This document shows, in pieces, positions 7,253 to 15,201 of a stretch of DNA of 17,447 nt. Every line of letters begins with the position of its first letter. Positions within the stretch are counted from its first letter, which is position 1. The notes beneath the pieces are model-generated. The model ran no database searches, was not told the DNA's origin, and worked only from the letters and a program-made list of their open reading frames with translations. Position numbers and translations under genes: made by a program. This DNA is from an uncultured Lachnospiraceae bacterium (GTDB lineage: Bacteria > Bacillota > Clostridia > Lachnospirales > Lachnospiraceae), in the NCBI GenBank assembly GCA_900313435.1, contig OMRF01000042.1, positions 1-17,447 on the forward strand, given 5' to 3'.

Positions 7253-9298
7253 ATGTCAAAGAAAAGATTAATGATAATAATATCACTGTTGCTTGCGGCA
7301 ATGATCGCCGTGGTGATCATCCTGGGTGCCGTCTATACCTTTCAGAAGGTACAAAAGGGAGCGCCCGGAAGCCTTCGGATAGGTGTCATCTACTCAAGGT
7401 CCCCGGGCTTTCAGAATACCTATGCCCTCTCTCACAAGCGCGGGATAGAAGCTATGCAAAAAAAACTCGGGATAAAAGACTCCCAGATCATCCAAAGAGA
7501 GGATGTCTGGACTGATGATGAAAAAACCATTGCCATCGCGATGGAAGAGCTTCTCAATGAGAACTGTTCTCTTATCATAGCTACAGACAGTGACTACAAT
7601 GACGTCTGTGAGCGCTATGCCAATGATCATCCGGATACTGTCTTTGCTATTCCTCTGGGGGCAAAGACAAACGGAAAAAATCTCGTTTCCTGCAACGTCC
7701 GGGCTTATGAAGCAAGCTACCTTTCGGGTGTGGTCGCCGGAAAAAATTCTGCTTCAGGTCATATCGGCTATGTCTCATGCTATGGAAATGAGGATCCTGT
7801 TTCCTCAACCCTCATCTCGTCCTTTGCCATGGGAGTTGCCTCTGTTAATCCGGATACCACCGTAGATCTTTATATCACAGGCTCCTGGTTCGACTCCCTT
7901 ACCGAATCCATCGCAGCCGAATATCTCATAGGCAAAAATTGCGACATCATTGCCCAGAACTGCAATACACTTTCTCCCCAGAGCGCCGCCGCTCACGCCG
8001 GGGTAGGAGGCATAGGCTTTGACGTGGATATGTCGGAGATAGCGCCTGATTCCGTCATCACCTCTGTTGTCTGGAACTGGGATGTCTACTATAGCTGGCT
8101 TGTAGAAAAGATCCTTGACGGTACATTCTCGGGTGAAAACTATGTGGGCGGACTCGAGGATGGTCTTATCTCCGTTACAGAGCCCTCGCAAAAGGCCTCT
8201 TTAGGCACTGCGGAAGCCCTTGCAGATGCAAGAAATAAAATAATTGATAAAAGCCTTCAGATCTTCTCACAGGAAGAATTTGAAAACGGACTTTCGGACT
8301 ACTTTGAAAATGTAAAAGAGGCAGGGATCAGCTCTTCCTCCTCTTCCATGGAGGGCAACTCGGAAAACGCAATAGAGATCGCAATTCAGCCATCCTCGGC
8401 CTTCATGCCGCTTTATGTCGCCCGTGCAAACGGATGGATAGAGGAAGCACTTAAGAAATACGGAATAACAGTGACCTGGTCTGACTTTGAATCGGGTCCC
8501 CCCATGAACGCTTTCTTTGCTTCGGGAAGCGGTCACATCGGCGTTGCCGGAGATGTTCCCGTAATATCAGCCCTCGCCAACGGACAGGACAACATCTTCA
8601 TAGGCTGTATCGAAGCAGGCGCCTCCTACTGCCTTATAGTCCCTGCTGAAAGCCGCATCAATTCCATAGCGGATCTCAGGGGAAAGACCGTCGGAACGGT
8701 CGTTGGCTCGACCTCGCATAATGTCCTGAAAAAATTCCTGGAATCTGAAGGGCTTTCACTTTCTGACATCAAGTTCTATGAGATGGCAGGCGGTGGCGAC
8801 ACTGCTCTAGTGTTGTCAGATGGAACCTGCGATGCCGTATCGATATGGGAGCCTACCGCGACCTCCCTTCAGGCCGCCGGCAAAGCCCGGATAATAGCCG
8901 ACGGAAGCGATATAGGCTTCCCCGGTGTCAACGTGATCTTTGCAAGACGCTCCTACCTTGAAGAAAATCCTGAAATAGTCAAAGAAGTACTCACCCAATT
9001 CGTAAGGGGTGCACAGATGCTGAATGAATACCCCGACGCGACAGCAAGAAAGATCGCCGGCTACTTCAACCTGGAGCCGCCGGTACTTGCCTCCCTCATC
9101 GACAAATACGATTACAAGATGGTATTTGAGGAGAGCGACATCAATTCCCTTCAGGATACTGTTTCTTTCCAGCTTGAAATGGGAAATATCAAGAACGGGA
9201 TATATGTAAAGAATTATATCGGGGATTCTATTTCAAGAGAAATTATGAATGAGCTTCAGAACAGCTTTACCACATCCGAAACAAAGGAGACACCATAA
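7253..9298 (+). CDS. Membrane-anchored double substrate-binding protein: BMP/PnrA-like plus NMT1/SsuA-like domains
   Basis: A 681-residue protein. A hydrophobic segment at ~6-28 has no lipobox cysteine, so it should stay tethered by an uncleaved N-terminal helix, or be cleaved, rather than be a lipoprotein. Residues ~39-355 match BMP/PnrA-type (purine nucleoside-binding) proteins, ending in VITSVVWNWDVYYSW and GGLEDGLISV. A Ser-rich linker (~358-365) joins residues ~372-660, which match NMT1/SsuA/TauA-type sulfonate or nitrate-binding proteins (PLYVARANGW, SGPPMNAFFASG, IADLRGKTVG, DAVSIWEP). The two folds normally belong to different transporters, and no permease or ATPase gene is nearby. 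It follows the second kinase by one base (TAATATG, weak GGTG site), so a role as ligand-binding input to the kinases is likely. Its 3' end overlaps the convergent radA by 43 bases. Domain calls are by eye; ligands are unknown. Confidence 0.88.
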   Translation: MSKKRLMIIISLLLAAMIAVVIILGAVYTFQKVQKGAPGSLRIGVIYSRSPGFQNTYALSHKRGIEAMQKKLGIKDSQIIQREDVWTDDEKTIAIAMEELLNENCSLIIATDSDYNDVCERYANDHPDTVFAIPLGAKTNGKNLVSCNVRAYEASYLSGVVAGKNSASGHIGYVSCYGNEDPVSSTLISSFAMGVASVNPDTTVDLYITGSWFDSLTESIAAEYLIGKNCDIIAQNCNTLSPQSAAAHAGVGGIGFDVDMSEIAPDSVITSVVWNWDVYYSWLVEKILDGTFSGENYVGGLEDGLISVTEPSQKASLGTAEALADARNKIIDKSLQIFSQEEFENGLSDYFENVKEAGISSSSSSMEGNSENAIEIAIQPSSAFMPLYVARANGWIEEALKKYGITVTWSDFESGPPMNAFFASGSGHIGVAGDVPVISALANGQDNIFIGCIEAGASYCLIVPAESRINSIADLRGKTVGTVVGSTSHNVLKKFLESEGLSLSDIKFYEMAGGGDTALVLSDGTCDAVSIWEPTATSLQAAGKARIIADGSDIGFPGVNVIFARRSYLEENPEIVKEVLTQFVRGAQMLNEYPDATARKIAGYFNLEPPVLASLIDKYDYKMVFEESDINSLQDTVSFQLEMGNIKNGIYVKNYIGDSISREIMNELQNSFTTSETKETP

Positions 9299-10635
9299 GG
9301 CTTGATCCCCGTCAAACTTTCCTTTGAAAGCTTTGAAAGAGCAGCCTTTGGAAGAATACATTTATCAAAGCCCAGCTTCCTTGCCTCTGCTATCCTCTGG
9401 TCGGCCTGGGATACAGCTCTCACCTCACCCGAAAGCCCCACCTCTCCAAAGCAGAAAAGATGGTCATCTATAGGCTTATCCTTGTAGCTTGAGACTATGG
9501 CCATTACGATCCCGAGATCCACGGCGGGCTCGTTCATCCTCATACCGCCGGTAATATTCACATAAGCGTCATATTCAGAAAGCTTAAGACCTATCCTCTT
9601 CTCAAGAACAGCCATCAGAAGGTTCACCCTGTTGATGTCGATACCTACGGCGGTGCGTCGCGGCATCCCAAAATTCGACCGCGTAACAAGAGCCTGGATC
9701 TCTATCAGTATGGGTCTCGTACCTTCCATTGAAACAGCGACGACAGAACCGCTGGCGCCCTCGGGTCGCCCTGAGAGCATGTAGCCTGAAGGATCAGGCA
9801 CCTCGGAAAGACCGCTCCCCGTCATTTCAAAAACACCTATCTCGTTCGTTGAGCCAAAACGGTTCTTGACTCCCCGAAGTATCCTGTAGGAAGCATACCT
9901 ATCTCCCTCAAGATAGAGCACGGTATCCACCATATGCTCTAAGACTCTCGGGCCTGCCACATTGCCCTCCTTTGTCACATGGCCTATGACAAATATGGTG
10001 ATCCCCTTTGACTTTGCAAGCCGCATGAGGATTGAGGTAGATTCCCTCACCTGTGATACGCTGCCGGGAGCAGCCTCCACATCCGGGGAAAACATGGTCT
10101 GGATCGAGTCTATGATGACAAGCTGCGGGCCGGTCTTTTCGATAGCCTCTTCTATGACAAAAAGATCCGTTTCCGCCATCAGAAGAAGAGAATCGGAAAA
10201 ATCTCCGACTCTCTTTGCTCTCATCTTGATCTGGGAAAGGGACTCCTCGCCTGAAACATAAAGAAGACGCTGTCCGTCATTTGAAAGATTTCTCGCTACC
10301 TCAAGGAGAATCGTGGATTTCCCTATACCGGGATCTCCTCCGAGAAGGACCAGCGAGCCCTTTACTATCCCGCCTCCAAGAACTCTGTCAAATTCCTTTA
10401 TATGACTCTCTATCCTCTCGTCCCGGTCTGAAATAACCTTTGAAAGCGGAACAGGAGCGCTTTCTTCGCTAAGCTTTTCTATCCTTTTTGTTCCCTTTTG
10501 GGACTCACGTACCTTCTCCTCGGAGCAGGTATTGAATTCCCCGCAGGAAGGACACCTTCCGAACCACTTCCCCGACTCATTTCCGCAGGATGTACAGAAG
10601 AATACGGTCTTTTCCTTTGACTGAGACTTAGCCAT
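9256..10635 (-). CDS. radA: DNA repair protein RadA
   Basis: A 459-residue RadA (Sms), a RecA-like ATPase that drives branch migration in recombinational repair. It shows the N-terminal C4 zinc finger (CTSCG...CPSCG, residues ~14-31), Walker A GGDPGIGKST, a Walker B segment LVIIDSIQTM, the RadA signature KNRFG, and a C-terminal Lon-protease-like domain. The length is typical. ATG 10635 gives the usual MAKS...TVFFC beginning and lies 5 bases after the stop of the upstream small gene. No strong Shine-Dalgarno is seen, so translational coupling is likely. The reading frame ends (VVKLF) inside the coding region of the convergent substrate-binding fusion. That ending resembles other RadA C-termini, so the overlap is not a missed stop. 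Confidence 0.97.
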   Translation of the reverse strand: MAKSQSKEKTVFFCTSCGNESGKWFGRCPSCGEFNTCSEEKVRESQKGTKRIEKLSEESAPVPLSKVISDRDERIESHIKEFDRVLGGGIVKGSLVLLGGDPGIGKSTILLEVARNLSNDGQRLLYVSGEESLSQIKMRAKRVGDFSDSLLLMAETDLFVIEEAIEKTGPQLVIIDSIQTMFSPDVEAAPGSVSQVRESTSILMRLAKSKGITIFVIGHVTKEGNVAGPRVLEHMVDTVLYLEGDRYASYRILRGVKNRFGSTNEIGVFEMTGSGLSEVPDPSGYMLSGRPEGASGSVVAVSMEGTRPILIEIQALVTRSNFGMPRRTAVGIDINRVNLLMAVLEKRIGLKLSEYDAYVNITGGMRMNEPAVDLGIVMAIVSSYKDKPIDDHLFCFGEVGLSGEVRAVSQADQRIAEARKLGFDKCILPKAALSKLSKESLTGIKPYGVSFVSDVVKLF

Positions 10636-10640
10636 CGAAT

Positions 10641-11042
10641 TTATGCTTTCTTCGCAAGCACAGAAACCTTTTTTCCGTCTCCAAGCTCAACCGACACGGT
10701 AAGTTTTCCACCGAGGTTCGTCTTCATGGTACCAAAGTCTTTGTCTGAAACTGTGATCTTGTACTCTGTTTCGGGAAGAAGCCCGAGGGTGATCTCTGCA
10801 GAGTCATCTCCCTCCACAGAAAAGCTTACGGTTTCTCCCGTCATCTCAAAGTCCGATACTGTGGTTCCGGGAACTGACTCATAGACGAACTGCTCGTTCC
10901 TCTCAAGCTTTGTGATCTCATTGTAGGTCTTGACGGAGAAGCTTCCTCCCTCAAAGGAAAAATCCTTCTCCTTCGTCTTTTCCGCAAGTCTGTGATCTCC
11001 GAAAAACAGCCTGTTTTCTTCCTGCCTTATGACAGCACTCAT
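10641..11042 (-). CDS. Conserved small protein between clpC and radA (often called endosialidase-like in databases)
   Basis: A 133-residue, mainly beta-predicted soluble protein without signal peptide or membrane helix. It has a recognisable pattern: ENRLFFGDHRLAEKTK, a segment ITKLERNEQFVYESVPGTTV, and a late KTNLGGKLTVSVEL. From memory, similar proteins sit at this position in Lachnospiraceae and carry an 'endosialidase' label that I would not trust. There is no visible catalytic motif, and the protein is far too small for a tailspike sialidase. Its ATG overlaps the clpC stop as ATGA (11039-11042), and a GGAGG lies 9 bases upstream inside the last clpC codons. Translation is therefore coupled to clpC. 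Function unknown. Confidence 0.85.
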   Translation of the reverse strand: MSAVIRQEENRLFFGDHRLAEKTKEKDFSFEGGSFSVKTYNEITKLERNEQFVYESVPGTTVSDFEMTGETVSFSVEGDDSAEITLGLLPETEYKITVSDKDFGTMKTNLGGKLTVSVELGDGKKVSVLAKKA

Positions 11043-13522
11043 TTCTTCTTCCCTCCGCGGGTCTTTCGCCCATTCTTTGTTTTTGGTGTCTCAAAAACTA
11101 TCTTATCATCTGCTACATTACAGGTAATATTACTATTTCCCTTTATCTCACCCTTCAGTATCGCGTCTGAAAGCTGATCCTCAAGGTCCGTCTGTATCCT
11201 TCTCCGAAGCGGTCTTGCTCCGAACTTCGGATCGTATGCCTTTTCAACAATATACCTTTGAACCGACGGCTTGATATGAATATCTATGCTCATCTCCTCC
11301 ATGAGCCTCTTTGAAAGCCCTGTAAGAAGGAGTCCCGAGATCTTCACAAGGTCATTTTTGTTCAGTGCCCTGAATACTATGGTCTCGTCTATCCTGTTCA
11401 AAAATTCCGGTTTGAACTCATGCTTGATCTCCTCCATTACCCGACCCTTCATATACTCATAATCACTCTTTTCCGTATCCTCTGCCGAGAAACCGAGGTG
11501 CTTCGGCTCCATTATCTCTTTTGCTCCGGCATTTGATGTCATGATTATGATCGTATTCTTGAAGTCCACCTTACGCCCCTGGGAATCGGTTATATGACCG
11601 TCATCAAGGACCTGAAGGAGCACATTGAAGACATCCGGATGAGCCTTTTCTATCTCGTCAAAAAGTATGACGGAATAAGGGTTTCTCCTCACCTTCTCGG
11701 CCAACTGTCCTCCCTCGTCATAACCCACATAGCCCGGGGGTGAGCCTATCATCTTCGCGACAGACTGCTTTTCCATATACTCGGTCATATCGACCCTTAT
11801 CATCTTGTTCTCGTCACCAAAGACTGCCTCAGCCAGGGCCTTTGAAACCTCCGTCTTTCCGACACCTGTGGGGCCCAGGAAAAGGAAGGATCCTATGGGT
11901 CTCTTCGGCTCCTTCAGACCGACACGCCCCCGCCTTACCGCCCTCGCGACAGCGGATACAGCCTCTTCCTGACCTATGATCCTCTTGTGAAGTGTCTTCT
12001 CAAGGGATGAAAGCCTGTGGGACTCCGACTCATTGAGCCTTGTAACGGGTATCTTTGTCCAACGGGATACTACCTCGGCTATATCCTCCTCGGTCAGGAT
12101 CATCTTCTTTCTCTTCTTTGACCTCTCAAAGGAACCCTTCAGCTTCTTTACATCCTCTAAAAGCCTGTTCCTTCTTATCCTGATCTCTGAAGCTTCATCA
12201 AAACGCTCCTCCATCAGTGCTTTTTCAAAGGACACAAGGAGGTCTTCGGCATTCTTCTCGTATTCATATATCTTTTCGGGTGTCTTCGCACTTGAAAGGA
12301 CAAGCCTTGCCGAAGCTTCATCCATAAGGTCAATGGCCTTGTCGGGAAGAAACCGGTCTGAAATATATCTTGCGGAAAGCTCGGCACAGGAAGAAAGCGC
12401 TTCATCAGATATGGTTATTCCGTGATGCTTCTCGTACTGTCCCCTGATCCCGGACAATATCTCCTTTGTCTCGGAAACGGTAGGCTCCTCAACCATTACC
12501 TGCTGAAATCTTCTTTCCAGCGCGGCATCCTTTTCGATATATTTATGATATTCAGTGACCGTAGTAGCACCGATTATCTGGATATCCCCACGCGCCATTG
12601 CCGGCTTTAAGATGTTCGCGGCGTCCATGGCTCCCTCGGCACCGCCGGCGCCTATCATGGTATGGACCTCATCGATGAAAAGTATGATGCTCTTGTCCTC
12701 GATGGCCTCGTTTATGACATTCTTGATCCTCTCTTCAAATTCGCCCCTGTATTTCGTACCGGCGACCATTCCGGAGAGATCGAGAGCCATTATCCTCTTT
12801 CCGGCTACTGTATCAGGAACCATCCCTGTCTCTATGTACTCGGCAAGTCCCTCTACAATGGCAGTCTTTCCGACTCCGGGCTCTCCTATGAGGCAGGGGT
12901 TGTTCTTTCCACGCCTTGAAAGGATCTCTATGACACGCTGTATCTCATCCTTCCTTCCTATGATGGGATCTAACTTTCCTTCATGGGCAAGGGCAGAGAT
13001 ATTTCTTGAATACTGTTCAAGAACCGAAGCTCGATCCGGACGCCCCCTCATGCGGCTCCTCTTCATTACCTCTTCCTGATAGGCCGCACCGCTTTCTCCC
13101 ATTGAGGCGACTATTTCCTGATATATCTTCTGAAGGCTCACCTCAAGAGAAGCCAAAAGCCTTGTGGCAGCACAGTCCGGAGTCTTGAGTAAGGCAAGAG
13201 CGATATGCTCCGTTCCTATCTCATCAAGCCTCGAAAGAACGGCCTCCTCCTCAGCGTCAGAAAGAACCCTCTCGGCCTTTGGAGTAAAGCCTCCCCTTTC
13301 CATGACGGAAACGCTCCCGTCAGGAGCGATAAGCTCCTCGATGAGCTTGATCACATTTTCTTCATTGATCCCCTCATGGAGAAAGACCTTCGCGGCAAGC
13401 GAATCCTCTGTATGCAAAAGTCCCAGAAGAAGATGCTCCGTCCCGATATAATTGTGCTTCAAGCGCTTTGACACGCGTTTAGCGTGATCGATGGCTTTTT
13501 TTGCAGCAGGAGTATAATTCAT
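11039..13522 (-). CDS. clpC: ATP-dependent Clp protease ATP-binding subunit ClpC
   Basis: An 827-residue class I Hsp100 unfoldase that feeds substrates to ClpP. In order it has the paired Clp N-terminal repeats (~1-145), AAA+ D1 with Walker A GEPGVGKT (K219) and Walker B FIDEVHTM, a middle domain with a UVR-like segment (MEERFDEASEIRIRR) typical of ClpC rather than ClpA/ClpB, D2 with GPTGVGKT (K556) and LFDEIEKAH, and a probable ClpP-docking loop LGF (676-678). The basic C-terminus is unremarkable. ATG 13522 has AAGGA about 9 bases upstream, overlapping the stop of the preceding gene. The usual partners ctsR, mcsA and mcsB are not upstream, and no CtsR heptad repeat is seen near the start. 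The next genes downstream are the small conserved protein and radA. Confidence 0.97.
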   Translation of the reverse strand: MNYTPAAKKAIDHAKRVSKRLKHNYIGTEHLLLGLLHTEDSLAAKVFLHEGINEENVIKLIEELIAPDGSVSVMERGGFTPKAERVLSDAEEEAVLSRLDEIGTEHIALALLKTPDCAATRLLASLEVSLQKIYQEIVASMGESGAAYQEEVMKRSRMRGRPDRASVLEQYSRNISALAHEGKLDPIIGRKDEIQRVIEILSRRGKNNPCLIGEPGVGKTAIVEGLAEYIETGMVPDTVAGKRIMALDLSGMVAGTKYRGEFEERIKNVINEAIEDKSIILFIDEVHTMIGAGGAEGAMDAANILKPAMARGDIQIIGATTVTEYHKYIEKDAALERRFQQVMVEEPTVSETKEILSGIRGQYEKHHGITISDEALSSCAELSARYISDRFLPDKAIDLMDEASARLVLSSAKTPEKIYEYEKNAEDLLVSFEKALMEERFDEASEIRIRRNRLLEDVKKLKGSFERSKKRKKMILTEEDIAEVVSRWTKIPVTRLNESESHRLSSLEKTLHKRIIGQEEAVSAVARAVRRGRVGLKEPKRPIGSFLFLGPTGVGKTEVSKALAEAVFGDENKMIRVDMTEYMEKQSVAKMIGSPPGYVGYDEGGQLAEKVRRNPYSVILFDEIEKAHPDVFNVLLQVLDDGHITDSQGRKVDFKNTIIIMTSNAGAKEIMEPKHLGFSAEDTEKSDYEYMKGRVMEEIKHEFKPEFLNRIDETIVFRALNKNDLVKISGLLLTGLSKRLMEEMSIDIHIKPSVQRYIVEKAYDPKFGARPLRRRIQTDLEDQLSDAILKGEIKGNSNITCNVADDKIVFETPKTKNGRKTRGGKKK

Positions 13523-13533
13523 GATCCGTTTCC

Positions 13534-15180
13534 TTAAATATCATTAAGATCCATTACGCCTACATTGCTGCCGCCGGAAGGAGAAGGATTGCTTTCGCTT
13601 CCCTCACTCTTTGGTTTGTTCACCGGGTTCTTGGCAGCGGGAGGGGTTGCGGGAGTTTCTTTTGTTTCCTGTCCGGAAGCGATGATGGCATCGCTGCTCA
13701 GTATCTTCCTAAGACCGTTGTCGCTGACATCAGGCATCACCCTTGTCTTTTCGGGAGCCTTCTTCGGGGTTTCCTCTTCATCCACATCCCCGTCATCATC
13801 TTCTTCATCCTCGTCTTCATCATCGCCGTAAGGAAGGTCATCATCCTCCTCTTCCTCATCATCGGCATATTCCTTCTTCACGATGGATCTTTCGAAGTCC
13901 TCTTCATCCTCATCATCATACTCGTCATCGTCATCATCGCGCCTTCTTCTCGGTATCATCGATATGATGACAAGTATGATAAAGATGACTATAAAGATGA
14001 TGATAATGAGAAGAACCTTCTGGAAGGAAAAGCCGGAGGACTTCTCAGTAGTTGAAGCCGGAGTCTGGGAGGACGCGCCTTCCGACGAAGTTCCGGAGGA
14101 AGGTCCTACGCCTTCCCCTGTGCCTTTCGCCTTGCTATTGTAATCCTTCAAAAGAGCGGTATCGGCTCTCTGGAGATTTGCTACAGCAGTATCGTAGCTA
14201 TACCAGGTCGTCTGACCGTCAAAGGTCTTTCCGTAAATGTAATGAAAGGCTCCGGGATCATCCTTCAGCACATAAGTATCCTGTATGGCGAGCACTCCGC
14301 CGCTATTGTACGCAAGCTCGGCTTTTGAAAAGAGTGAAGTTGAAAGCTTCTCTCCCTCAGGTATAGCTGCTTCCGAAAGAGGGATCACATATGAATTAAG
14401 ATAAGGTATCAGTGGTGAGAAGGTACCGGTCGCTTCATCATAGCAGAAGAAATGACCTTCGTTTTCCATAGTATCGCCGTTCATGAGCTTTAGGAACACG
14501 AGGGTTATCTGACCATTTGAGAGTTCCTCATAGGAACCCTTTGCTATTGAAAGCTGGGTCTTTGAAAAGCCCGCGGGGATCGACGCGTCAGAATACCTTT
14601 CAGAGACAGCGTATATCCTCCCGTTTGAAGAAACCTGTCCCTTAGGAAGGTCAGCGGCAGCCGGTGCAGGGCTTGCTGAGGAAGCGGGAGCTGCTGATGA
14701 AGCGGGAGTCTGAGAAGTGGCTGACGAAGCCGGAGTCTCGGGCGTAGCTGATGAAGCCGGAGCGGAAGTCCCCTGCCCTCCTGCATCTGTGATCGTTACG
14801 GATGCAGAGCTTCCGGTCACCGTAGCGTCAGCTGATGCCACGATCAGATCGGCCTTTCCTGCCGCGGTCGCCGTAAAACGGATGGTGTTCCTTGCGGCCT
14901 TGAAGGTCACGCTGTTTCCGTCAGCCGTTCCTGAACCGGGATCATCAAGTTTGAGTCGCGAGGCGGAAAATTTCAGGGTGATCGATGCCTCCGCCGTACA
15001 GGTAACCGTCACGGAGAGACTCTCTCCCACCTTGAGTTCCTTTTTGGAGACTCCTATGGTAGTGACCGCTCCTGCCGGAGTCGCCCCTGCAGTGATCGGG
15101 AGTGCCGTATATACCGCAAAGAGCAACAGGGCGATTGAAAGCACGAGCGCTTTTTTGACCATTTTTTTCATTCTATCCAT
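13534..15180 (-). CDS. Membrane-anchored extracellular protein with Ig-like domain and highly acidic cytoplasmic tail
   Basis: A 548-residue protein. A signal peptide (~5-30) precedes an Ig/cohesin-like beta domain (~38-135, VGVSKKELKVGESLSVTVTC-type pattern), an Ala/Ser/Pro/Thr linker (~138-180) with PASSA repeats, and a second globular domain (~185-350, with SIPAGFSKTQL and TFDGQTTWYSYD). A short Ser/Thr linker, one membrane helix (~390-412) and four arginines follow. The cytoplasmic tail begins with 40 Asp/Glu in about 56 residues (~415-469) and ends in a Pro/Ser-rich segment finishing VMDLNDI. This is a type I topology. From memory, similar Ig-like proteins occur in Lachnospiraceae; function unknown. 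ATG 15180 has AGAGGTGG five bases upstream; GTG 15189 lies inside that site and is rejected. It lies 11 bases upstream of clpC. Confidence 0.85.
   Translation of the reverse strand: MDRMKKMVKKALVLSIALLLFAVYTALPITAGATPAGAVTTIGVSKKELKVGESLSVTVTCTAEASITLKFSASRLKLDDPGSGTADGNSVTFKAARNTIRFTATAAGKADLIVASADATVTGSSASVTITDAGGQGTSAPASSATPETPASSATSQTPASSAAPASSASPAPAAADLPKGQVSSNGRIYAVSERYSDASIPAGFSKTQLSIAKGSYEELSNGQITLVFLKLMNGDTMENEGHFFCYDEATGTFSPLIPYLNSYVIPLSEAAIPEGEKLSTSLFSKAELAYNSGGVLAIQDTYVLKDDPGAFHYIYGKTFDGQTTWYSYDTAVANLQRADTALLKDYNSKAKGTGEGVGPSSGTSSEGASSQTPASTTEKSSGFSFQKVLLIIIIFIVIFIILVIISMIPRRRRDDDDDEYDDEDEEDFERSIVKKEYADDEEEEDDDLPYGDDEDEDEEDDDGDVDEEETPKKAPEKTRVMPDVSDNGLRKILSSDAIIASGQETKETPATPPAAKNPVNKPKSEGSESNPSPSGGSNVGVMDLNDI
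13772..13940 (-). other. Acidic low-complexity coding segment
   Basis: On the minus strand this codes for about 56 residues, 40 of them Asp or Glu, just after the arginine stop-transfer cluster of the membrane protein. On the plus strand it reads as runs of tcatc/tcttc, which produce spurious Ser-rich open frames. Confidence 0.85.
14675..14762. repeat. Four in-frame copies of a 16-base unit in the PASSA linker
   Basis: The unit GCTGAnGAAGCsGGAG (plus strand) occurs at 14675, 14693, 14720 and 14747. Starts are 18, 27 and 27 bases apart, all multiples of three, so on the minus strand they encode repeated Pro-Ala-Ser-Ser-Ala. Such direct repeats could change linker length by slippage. Confidence 0.8.
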
Positions 15181-15201
15181 CTTTACCACCTCTCAATAAA
15201 A

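Noticed and set aside
12555..13079. 174-residue plus-strand open frame
   Set aside because: Antisense to ClpC D1 with its Walker motifs; Ser/Met-rich shadow without start signals.
13565..14143. Several Ser/His-rich plus-strand open frames opposite the acidic tail and linker
   Set aside because: They arise from the Asp/Glu and PASSA repeats of the real minus-strand gene read on the other strand.
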